DNA of 64,000 bases from Molanna angustata (lineage: Eukaryota > Arthropoda > Insecta > Trichoptera > Molannidae). The position numbers and the translations under genes were made by a program. The stretch lies in NCBI GenBank assembly GCA_963576475.1, contig OY754975.1, positions 20,834,646-20,898,645 on the forward strand, written 5' to 3'. The notes under the pieces are model-generated. The model ran no database searches and had not been told where the DNA came from. It was given only the letters and a program-made list of their open reading frames with translations. This document shows positions 56,160 through 64,000 of the stretch, one piece after another. Position 1 is the stretch's first letter. Each line of letters begins with the position of its first letter.

Positions 56160-57020
56160 GGCCGTGTTCACCAAGGAACATCAAATGGATCATCAACTAA
56201 CTACCTGCTCGGAGCTCAAATCCTTGAGTGCATCACTCAGTGAATTTGTATTTCACCAACTAAAAACCCACTTTCTTAATTGAGCCCTAGGCTCAACTCT
56301 CCTTAAATTTCCGGTGTACAGGAATACGAACTCAAGTTAAATTATATAGAAATATTTAAAAATCAAGAACACATAATTTATCTTGTTTCCTTTATTAAAA
56401 TAACAATCAAATATTAATACAGTGTGTATTTCACAATTTTTACTAGTTTTTGAAATTGTTTGAAAAATAGTAATACTTTGATCTCATCAGTAGGTATATT
56501 CGCATTAGTGTCGTGAATGGCCGTGAGCGCTGTATACCTGATACCATGTTTACAAACATATCGCATACCTGCTATTCTACCCCTGCTACCTGTGTCATTG
56601 TGCATATCGCCATTATTGTTTTCGCTGTTTTAAATGAAATTCAATTTTATTTAACAAATACAAAAAGCAATGTTTTGACATCATGAATAAATTATTTTGT
56701 TCATTTCGCCCTGGGTAAGCGCTCCTGTCCATTTCATTGGCTAATTCAACTATTTTCTAAAACCCAGTCTTTCGTGATAATATAATATACCTGGATAATA
56801 TAGAAATCAAATATAATATAAAATATAACAAAAAATCCTAAAATGTAATATTTTTAGTTACAAAATACGTTGATGAATGAGTTGATCCACAATAGACCGT
56901 CACTTAAGAGTTGAGTCCCCGGCGTCACTTAACGGTAGTAAGATTGTTTGGTGAAATGAAATTTTACGCTAAGTGCATCAAAAAATTGATTTTAGCGCTT
57001 AGGAACCTTGGTGAAAGTGG
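56160..57020. mobile_element. Candidate MITE with ttcaccaagg ends
   Basis: ttcaccaaggaac at 56167-56179 and gaaccttggtgaa at 57003-57015 are inverted, 11 of 13 matching. About 860 bp. Small minus frame 56605-56414 has no recognised domain. Target duplication is unresolved and the inverted ends are short, so this is tentative. Confidence 0.45.
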
Positions 57021-57157
57021 GGGTGTGCATGTTTAAACTTCTACATAGGTACTTTATTGTTCCGTCTCCTTCAAAAAATTGAAACATACTGAGATTAAGT
57101 TTAATGTTGTTTCGTTTACAGAGTGGAAGTTCATAATGAAATTATTACGAATATAAA

Positions 57158-57550
57158 CTATAGTTTTAATCCACAAATTGAGTTAAAATTAGCCTGAGCG
57201 CTTTCGATGGTTACACCATCATCCTCGGAGGCAACAATAAAAACTAAATATAATATAACAAAATGGCCAGTATATAGTTTGAGGTGGGGGGCGGGGGCGG
57301 GGGTGTGGTAAAGAGAAAGCGGTACGTACATACATAAAGCATACAATCGGTGCACATTATTTTAGCAGTGGAGAGGATATTATAGAGTGGAGAATATTTA
57401 TGAGATTATCATTATTTTTGAGATGTTTGTTAATCTCTAATATTTCTAGAACATCCAGTTTTCGTCCCTTCGACTCCAGATGTAGAACCACTACACTATT
57501 ACGATCAAAATTATGGTCATGTTCAATGCAATGGTCCGCCATCTCAGAGA
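57158..57550 (-). pseudogene. Penelope-like element C-terminal endonuclease region
   Basis: Minus-strand frame reads EMADHCIEHDHNFDRNSVV, then VLHLESKGRKLDVLEILEI and NKHLKNNDNLINI. The pattern AxH....H.F....i.Hi..KG.kl..LE..EI is that of the C-terminal part of GIY-YIG domains in Penelope-like elements. After the stop at 57357-57359, downstream DNA reads SEDDGVTIESAQANF in frame pieces, as often found at Penelope 3' ends. The RT and most of the endonuclease are missing. It sits against a gypsy RT fragment with no intervening bases of other origin. Assignment is from pattern memory and is moderate. Confidence 0.5.
57193..57232 (-). ncRNA. Degenerate hammerhead-like motif
   Basis: Minus strand: gcctccgag, gatgatgg, loop tgtaa, ccatcgaaagc, gctcaggc. 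This gives a stem II (tgg/cca), a GAAA after it and an outer stem gcct/aggc plus gag/ctc, the layout of Penelope-associated hammerhead ribozymes. The conserved CU of CUGANGA is not present, so cleavage is unlikely. Confidence 0.3.
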
Positions 57551-57775
57551 AAAATCATACCAAAAAATTTTACCTCGTTTTGTTTGTATTGAAGTTTGTC
57601 GGCATTAAATTTAACATTATATATTTTAGCTCTTTCCATAACCTTGTTAATAATTTGATCATGTTCTTCATCATTATTTGCTGCAATTATTATGTCATCA
57701 AAGTACACTGACACTCCGTCAATGTCTCCAAATATTCTGGTATTTTCTCTTTGGAAAATTTCAGGGATGCTAGAA
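57551..57775 (-). pseudogene. Ty3/gypsy reverse transcriptase fragment
   Basis: About 75 codons open on the minus strand, starting PEIFQRENTRIFGDI, with the catalytic VYFDDIIIAA, then NVKFNADKLQ and VKFFGM. These are blocks D and E of gypsy RT, including the YxDD box (YFDD). Both ends are abrupt: a hairpin element starts about 57779 and a Penelope-like piece begins at 57550. No other part of this element is present. Confidence 0.85.
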
Positions 57776-57778
57776 CGT

Positions 57779-58503
57779 TTATTCCGAGAGTTATTAATTC
57801 CGTCACAACCCGTGGATTTCCCGTTATGAGATTTTTTTTAATATCATATTTTGTACGACATCCTTTTTGTTATTCTGATAAAATATGATAGATTTTTAAC
57901 CAAAAGTGGACGTAAAGAAGTGAAACGTTTATTCCGAGAGTTATTAATTCTGTCACAACCCGTGGATTTCCCGTTATGAGATTTTTTTAATATTATATTT
58001 TGTACAACATCCTTTTTGTTATTCCGATAAAATATGATAGATTTTTAACCAAAAGTGGACTTAAAGAAGTGAAACGTTTATTCCGAGAGTTATTAATTCC
58101 GTCACAACCCGTGGATTTCCCGTTGTGAGATTTTTCCGGTTAATAGATTTGTTAATATTATTAACATTAATATTCAGGAATGAGTTGGGTTGATAGGTAG
58201 TATAGAGACCTCCTTAGAGCCTAATATGAACTTACCTATCAACCCGACTCATTCCTGAATATTAATGTTAATAATATTAACAAATCTATTAACCGGAAAA
58301 ATCTCACAACGGGAAATCCACGGGTTGTGACGGAATTAATAACTCTCGGAATAAACGTTTCACTTCTTTAAGTCCACTTTTGGTTAAAAATCTATCATAT
58401 TTAATCGGAATAACAAAAAGGATGTTGTACAAAATATAATATTAAAAAAATCTCATAACGGGAAATCCACGGGTTGTGACAGAATTAATAACTCTCGGAA
58501 TAA
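57779..58503. mobile_element. Long hairpin (foldback) with 272-bp arms
   Basis: Arms 57929-58200 and 58231-58503 are inverted copies around a 30-base loop. The arm begins ttattccgagagttatt and contains tggatttcccgtt. An extra direct copy of the outer 150 bp lies at 57779-57928, so the left side has three tandem starts (57779, 57929, 58078). Non-coding. A transcript could form a nearly perfect duplex of about 270 bp. Confidence 0.9.
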
Positions 58504-58560
58504 TCAATATACAAAATTACCCCAACTTTAAAAATAAATTTAAATTCTAATAAAATATCA

Positions 58561-58935
58561 ATTCCAGGCAATCATAATTAAACGCGGAATTTTTCAGGGA
58601 GATTCATTGAATCCACTTTTAGCTCTTAATCCGCTTTCTAAAATGTTAAATAAATTGAAGTTTGGAATAAAAATTAACGGTAATGCAGTCTAATATTAAA
58701 ATTTCGTACTTAATATATATGGATGATATAAAAATTTATGCTAAATCTGATTCAGAATTGAAAATAATGATTAGGATAATAAAAATATTTTCTCAAGAAT
58801 GTCTTTCGATTTAGATAAATGTAAACAGAAAAATATTGAAAAAGGAAAAGTATTAAAAATAGGTGGAGAGATATATTGAGAAATTTTCAAATAGAGGTTT
58901 ATAAATATCTAGGTTATCTGCAGTCTAACAAATTA
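58561..58935 (+). pseudogene. Decayed non-LTR reverse transcriptase, seed of the 55-bp satellite
   Basis: Reads IKRGIFQGDSLNPLLAL, then with stops and shifts NPLSKMLNKLKFGIKI, the catalytic box IYMDDIKIYAKSDSEL, DKCKQKNIEKGK, and finally IEVYKYLGYLQSNKLDH. RGIFQGDSLSP and YMDD with the YLGYLQ thumb motif fit an R2/NeSL-like group; clade is tentative. Several nonsense and frame changes. The last motif is the exact DNA that is repeated in the adjacent satellite. Confidence 0.75.
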
Positions 58936-60589
58936 GACCATACAAATAGAGGTTTATAAATATCTAGGTTATCTGCAGTCTAACAAATTAGACCATACAA
59001 ATAGAGGTTTATAAATATCTAGGTTATCTGCAGTCTAACAAATTAGACCATACAAATAGAGGTTTATAAATATCTAGGTTATCTGCAGTCTAACAAATTA
59101 GACCATACAAATAGAGGTTTATAAATATCTAGGTTATCTGCAGTCTAACAAATTAGACCATACAAATAGAGGTTTATAAATATCTAGGTTATCTGCAGTC
59201 TAACAAATTAGACCATACAAATAGAGGTTTATAAATATCTAGGTTATCTGCAGTCTAACAAATTAGACCATACAAATAGAGGTTTATAAATATCTAGGTT
59301 ATCTGCAGTCTAACAAATTAGACCATACAAATAGAGGTTTATAAATATCTAGGTTATCTGCAGTCTAACAAATTAGACCATACAAATAGAGGTTTATAAA
59401 TATCTAGGTTATCTGCAGTCTAACAAATTAGACCATACAAATAGAGGTTTATAAATATCTAGGTTATCTGCAGTCTAACAAATTAGACCATACAAATAGA
59501 GGTTTATAAATATCTAGGTTATCTGCAGTCTAACAAATTAGACCATACAAATAGAGGTTTATAAATATCTAGGTTATCTGCAGTCTTAACAAATTAGACC
59601 ATACAAATAGAGGTTTATAAATATCTAGGTTATCTGCAGTCTAACAAATTAGACCATACAAATAGAGGTTTATAAATATCTAGGTTATCTGCAGTCTAAC
59701 AAATTAGACCATACAAATAGAGGTTTATAAATATCTAGGTTATCTGCAGTCTAACAAATTAGACCATACAAATAGAGGTTTATAAATATCTAGGTTATCT
59801 ACAGTCTAACAAATTAGACCATACAAATAGAGGTTTATAAATATCTAGGTTATCTGCAGTCTAACAAATTAGACCATACAAATAGAGGTTTATAAATATC
59901 TAGGTTATCTGCAGTCTAACAAATTAGACCATACAAATAGAGGTTTATAAATATCTAGGTTATCTGCAGTCTAACAAATTAGACCATACAAATAGAGGTT
60001 TATAAATATCTAGGTTATCTGCAGTCTAACAAATTAGACCATACAAATAGAGGTTTATAAATATCTAGGTTATCTGCAGTCTAACAAATTAGACCATACA
60101 AATAGAGGTTTATAAATATCTAGGTTATCTGCAGTCTAACAAATTAGATCATACAAATAGAGGTTTATAAATATCTAGGTTATCTGCAGTCTAACAAATT
60201 AGACCATACAAATAGAGGTTTATAAATATCTAGGTTATCTGCAGTCTAACAAATTAGACCATACAAATAGAGGTTTATAAATATCTAGGTTATCTGCAGT
60301 CTAACAAATTAGACCATACAAATAGAGGTTTATAAATATCTAGGTTATCTACAGTCTAACAAATTAGACCATACAAATAGAGGTTTATAAATATCTAGGT
60401 TATCTGCAGTCTAACAAATTAGACCATACAAATAGAGGTTTATAAATATCTAGGTTATCTGCAGTCTAACAAATTAGACCATACAAATAGAGGTTTATAA
60501 ATATCTAGGTTATCTGCAGTCTAACAAATTAGACCATACAAATAGAGGTTTATAAATATCTAGGTTATCCGCAGTCTAACAAATTAGAC
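58888..60589. repeat. 55-bp satellite array, left block
   Basis: About 31 units of 55 bp beginning atagaggtttataaatatct and including ggttatctgcagtctaac. Units are nearly identical; variants are atctacag and atccgcag at the same position. The first unit is continuous with RT codons YKYLGYLQSNKLDH, so the array arose from coding DNA. The period is not a multiple of three, so translation is not preserved. Interrupted at 60589 by a gypsy-type element. Confidence 0.97.
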
Positions 60590-60885
60590 TGTAGCGTCGC
60601 TGCATTCGACTACAAACAACAAGATAATATTTATCAGCGAGTGTCAGATGACACTCGCCAGCCAATGAAGAGATAGATGATGTCATCTTTTGATCAAGCA
60701 GCCGGGATCATAGGACACGCGGATGAGCGAGCCAGCCAGTCATTCCCGCGCGGGCCCCGTGTCGCCATCCAGCATTATCTCCTCACGTCACTAATTTTAC
60801 TTACATAAACATTTGTATTTCTTATCTATTGAATCTCATAAATACATTTATTATCAGTAGTTACGCGTATCACTCAATTCCCACA
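60590..60885 (+). repeat. 5' LTR of gypsy-type element
   Basis: 296 bp, tgtagcgtcgctgc to caattcccaca (TG...CA). Contains gtgtcagatgacactcgcc, a short palindrome, and a GC-rich segment cccgcgcgggcccc. Identical by eye to the 3' LTR. Confidence 0.95.
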
Positions 60886-60886
60886 G

Positions 60887-60904
60887 TGGTGAACCCGAAA
60901 TAAA
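60887..60904 (+). promoter_or_regulatory. Primer-binding site of gypsy-type element
   Basis: tggtgaacccgaaataa starts two bases after the LTR; TGG complements tRNA CCA ends. The tRNA species is not identified. Confidence 0.6.
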
Positions 60905-60955
60905 AACAAGGAATTTACGCGAACTCAAGTGAAAAGTGCAACTAATAAATACAAA

Positions 60956-61845
60956 ATGTACGCGCCAGAGAAAATAGAAACAGTCGGTCGTATTTCAGTA
61001 AGGATACCCATTTTCTATCCAGACGATCCGGAAATGTGGTTCCACATAGTGGAAAGTAGTTTCGAAGTGAGCGGGATAACGGCCGACAAGACTAAGTACG
61101 GCTACATCTTAGGAGCCCTAGAGCCTCGCTGGGCTACCGAAGTACGCGACTTGGTAGTCAATCCACCAGCGATCGGGGCGTACGAAAAGCTGAAATCAGA
61201 GCTCATCCGCCGACTAAGTTCCACACAGGAACAAAAAACTAGACGTTTGCTGGAACACGAAGAGATTGGGGACAGAAAGCCTTCACAATTCCTCCGCCAT
61301 TTAAGAGCACTCGCTGGGACAACCGTTGGGGATGATATCCTCAAAACGCTTTGGTTGAGCCGACTCCCACACAATATGCAAGTAGTTCTAGCTACGCAGA
61401 AAGACGCGACGTTGGACCGCATGGCTGAAACAGCGGATGCCGTGGGTGAGGTCGCCCCCGCACACAGACCACCAATAATTGCGGAGGCGGAATTATCTCT
61501 CGCCTCCCGATTTGAGAGCCTTGTTGGTCGGTTCGACAACCTCGCTACTACAGTAACGAACGAGATAGCAGCCGTGCGCAGAATTGATAACACGCCTTGG
61601 GAATACAGACGAAGCCAACATCGCGACCGCTACCCGACACCAAACAGATCATATTCCAGACAGCGATATGACTCACGTCGACGAAGTGAGATGAGCCCGT
61701 CACCTAGCAGGCGTGGGCAGGCATGGACCAACGAATCTACTTGTTAGTATCACAAACGATTCGGTGCACAGGCCCAGCGGTGCACACCGCCTTGCGATAA
61801 AGCCGAACATACACCGCAGTCGGGAAACGACTCGGGCAGTCACTA
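60956..61845 (+). pseudogene. Gag of gypsy-type element, amber in zinc-knuckle region
   Basis: ATG 60956 (MYAPEKIETVGRISV); the upstream in-frame GTG at 60929 is not needed. About 263 residues to TAG at 61745-61747: capsid-like IPIFYPDDPEMWFHIVE, LSSTQEQKTRRLLEHEE, PSQFLRHLRALAG, LWLSRLPHNMQVVLA, then an Arg/Ser-rich tail. Directly after the TAG the same frame reads YHKRFGAQAQRCTPPC to a second stop at 61843-61845; C-x-YH..FG..A..C..PC is the usual knuckle of this gypsy lineage, so the amber replaces an aromatic residue inside it. Readthrough or a simple point mutation are both possible. Gag forms the particle. Confidence 0.85.
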
Positions 61846-62457
61846 ATGGCGACTAGCGACAACAGCCCATCCCCACGCCGTTTGTTCGTAACAGATAAAA
61901 CAACAAAACTACCCTTTCTCATAGACACGGGAGCAGACGTGTATGTGTTTCCGCGATCTAAAGTTCACGGCCACCGCGAAAAAACGGACTATACCCTCTC
62001 TGCAGCAAACGGCACGACAATCGCAACATATGGAACCATCGTTTTGACACTTAATTTGGGACTTCGACGCGACATCACGTGGAGATTTGTGATCGCGAAT
62101 GTGACACGTCCCATCATCGGCAGTGATTTACTAGCACACTATGATTTACTCGTCGACATACGCAATCAAAGACTCATAGATCAGATTACAAACCTGACTT
62201 CACTCGGTCGCAGTTCAGTAGTAAACACGCTTTCCATCAAAATCGTCGTGGCACAGACTGCAGCAGGATCTGCTCAAGCCGAAACCTCGCATATGGACAG
62301 GATAAACGTGGCGTCTTTCATCCTAGTCTGTACAGCAATACTTACAGGAGTAGGCTACCTGGCATACGAAAAACTAAAGAAAACGATAACGAAGCAATTA
62401 GAAGAAAATTTTAACAGAAGGGGCCCTATACCTCCCCTACCAAGACATGTACCATAG
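61799..62457 (+). CDS. Protease with fused membrane-type C-terminus
   Basis: Lies one base back (-1) from the gag frame and overlaps it from 61799, a normal gypsy gag-pol arrangement; ATG 61846 may be fortuitous. It has the retropepsin active site LPFLIDTGADVYVFP and the second motif PIIGSDLLAHYDLLVDI. Where RT should follow, the frame instead gives SLGRSSVVNTLSIKI, then a hydrophobic stretch NVASFILVCTAILTGVGYLA (about residues 155-174), a basic KLKKTITKQ and a Pro-rich end. This looks like an internal deletion joining protease to a single-pass membrane segment, perhaps the end of an envelope-like protein. No stop breaks it. What it does is unknown. Confidence 0.75.
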
Positions 62458-62863
62458 TGAAAACAAAAACAATCCTAACTGACTTAAATTTAAAAAAAAA
62501 AACAAAGTGTGACAATGTGAACAACCTTCTAACTCAAATAAACATTCGAAATCAAAACAACCATAAATAAACAAACAATAACAAATCATTAAAGTGTATA
62601 AAATAATAAATGAAAAGTAGCTGTAAGTGTTTTAAACATAGTGTAAATACCGTTAAATAAATAACACCGCATAACAAAACAATAACATATTGTGTTACAA
62701 GTTACAATAGTGCAATGGACTTCATTGTTTTATTAAACAAGAACGCAGTGGGCCAAGGTAATAACCTGCTGACCCATATCCACGAAACATGTGAGATAAG
62801 AAACGGACTCAGAACGCATCGGAATTTTTATCACATGTAACTCCGTTACCAGGGCGAGGGTGA
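62458..62863 (+). other. 3' untranslated part of gypsy-type element with polypurine tract
   Basis: AT-rich, with A-rich runs, then cagggcgagggtga (62850-62863) directly before the LTR, fitting a plus-strand primer. No frame is recognised. Confidence 0.7.
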
Positions 62864-63159
62864 TGTAGCGTCGCTGCATTCGACTACAAACAACAAGATA
62901 ATATTTATCAGCGAGTGTCAGATGACACTCGCCAGCCAATGAAGAGATAGATGATGTCATCTTTTGATCAAGCAGCCGGGATCATAGGACACGCGGATGA
63001 GCGAGCCAGCCAGTCATTCCCGCGCGGGCCCCGTGTCGCCATCCAGCATTATCTCCTCACGTCACTAATTTTACTTACATAAACATTTGTATTTCTTATC
63101 TATTGAATCTCATAAATACATTTATTATCAGTAGTTACGCGTATCACTCAATTCCCACA
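62864..63159 (+). repeat. 3' LTR of gypsy-type element
   Basis: 296 bp, same sequence as 60590-60885 by eye, directly followed by the duplicated agac and the satellite. Identity implies very recent insertion or recent gene conversion. Confidence 0.95.
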
Positions 63160-64000
63160 AGACCATACAAATAGAGGTTTATAAATATCTAGGTTATCTG
63201 CAGTCTAACAAATTAGACCATACAAATAGAGGTTTATAAATATCTAGGTTATCTGCAGTCTAACAAATTAGACCATACAAATAGAGGTTTATAAATATCT
63301 AGGTTATCTACAGTCTAACAAATTAGACCATACAAATAGAGGTTTATAAATATCTAGGTTATCCGCAGTCTAACAAATTAGACCATACAAATAGAGGTTT
63401 ATAAATATCTAGGTTATCTGCAGTCTAACAAATTAGACCATACAAATAGAGGTTTATAAATATCTAGGTTATCTGCAGTCTAACAAATTAGACCATACAA
63501 ATAGAGGTTTATAAATATCTAGGTTATCTACAGTCTAACAAATTAGACCATACAAATAGAGGTTTATAAATATCTAGGTTATCCGCAGTCTAACAAATTA
63601 GACCATACAAATAGAGGTTTATAAATATCTAGGTTATCTGCAGTCTAACAAATTAGACCATACAAATAGAGGTTTATAAATATCTAGGTTATCTGCAGTC
63701 TAACAAATTAGACCATACAAATAGAGGTTTATAAATATCTAGGTTATCTACAGTCTTACAAATTAGACCATACAAATAGAGGTTTATAAATATCTAGGTT
63801 ATCTGCAGTCTAACAAATTAGACCATACAAATAGAGGTTTATAAATATCTAGGTTATCTGCAGTCTAACAAATTAGACCATACAAATAGAGGTTTATAAA
63901 TATCTAGGTTATCTGCAGTCTAACAAATTAGACCATACAAATAGAGGTTTATAAATATCTAGGTTATCTGCAGTCTAACAAATTAGACCATACAAATAGA
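63160..64000. repeat. 55-bp satellite array, right block
   Basis: About 15 units up to the window edge. Unit variants follow the order atctgcag, atctgcag, atctacag, atccgcag twice in a row (63195-63580), so a four-unit, 220-bp higher-order repeat is forming. The array continues outside the window. Confidence 0.96.

Larger units (their letters stand above)
60590..63159 (+). mobile_element. Young gypsy-type LTR element lacking RT and integrase
   Basis: 2570 bp between a 4-bp duplication agac (60586-60589 and 63160-63163) within the satellite. Two 296-bp LTRs read identical throughout. Inside are a gag frame, a protease frame with a membrane-type C-terminus, and a purine-rich tract (cagggcgaggg) before the 3' LTR. 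RT, RNase H and integrase are absent, so it must have been mobilised by another element. Confidence 0.95.

Noticed and set aside
57193..57232. Functional hammerhead ribozyme
   Set aside because: Kept only as a degenerate motif: the invariant CU of the core CUGANGA is missing.
61102..61593. 163-aa minus-strand frame over gag
   Set aside because: Antisense to a clear Gag frame in a GC-richer coding segment; no motif of its own.
58888..64000. CRISPR-like regular repeats
   Set aside because: Units are contiguous with no unique spacers, the array is derived from RT DNA, and the context is eukaryotic.

Overview
This window is repeat-dominated eukaryotic DNA, almost certainly from an insect; the order cannot be fixed from sequence alone. 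It is AT-rich and carries spliced THAP exons, BEL/Pao, Ty1/copia and Ty3/gypsy elements, and non-LTR retrotransposons of I, R1, RTE, Jockey-like and L2/CR1-like type. P-superfamily and hAT-like DNA elements, foldbacks and four satellite or minisatellite arrays are also present. I see no rRNA, tRNA or CRISPR. Nearly every long reading frame belongs to a mobile element; the only candidate for a host or domesticated gene is a three-exon THAP-domain gene at 53.9-54.7 kb.

Layout. 1-5.5 kb: two satellite families back to back (166-bp monomer with a 991-bp higher-order repeat, then a 126-bp monomer). 5.65-14.2 kb: one minus-strand copia element cut by three separate LINE insertions (Jockey-like, L2-like, RTE-like), each with a target-site duplication or matching junction bases. 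14.2-15.7 kb: the 3' part of a BEL/Pao element. 15.8-19.3 kb: an element with inverted ends holding a decayed THAP gene. 20.7-25.8 kb: a P-like transposon reduced to its first and last parts, with a Jockey-like LINE between them and its 3' end tandemly repeated. 26.4-35.3 kb: short DNA transposons, including two copies of a THAP-encoding P-type element with perfect 8-bp duplications. 35.35-40.76 kb: a DNA-transposon-like unit enclosing a nearly intact full-length RTE. 41.2-50.3 kb: a minisatellite, then a long I-type LINE with an R1-type LINE inserted between its endonuclease and reverse transcriptase. 50.5-53.6 kb: a foldback with a hAT-like element in its loop, followed by an inverted paralog that preserves the empty site of the 34-35 kb P-type insertion. 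53.6-58.5 kb: a palindromic MITE, the THAP gene, MITEs, Penelope-like and gypsy fragments, and a long hairpin. 58.5-64 kb: a 55-bp satellite that grew out of reverse-transcriptase coding DNA, interrupted by a very young 2.57-kb gypsy-type element with identical LTRs.

The components do not form a pathway. Their value is stratigraphic: duplicated target sites, frame continuity after subtracting insertions, and the paralogous empty site give relative ages. The points most worth a second look are the RT-derived 55-bp satellite with its young gag-protease-membrane-anchor element, the single-stop RTE, the empty-site paralog, the split P-like elements, and the stem-loop shared by two L2-like 3' ends.
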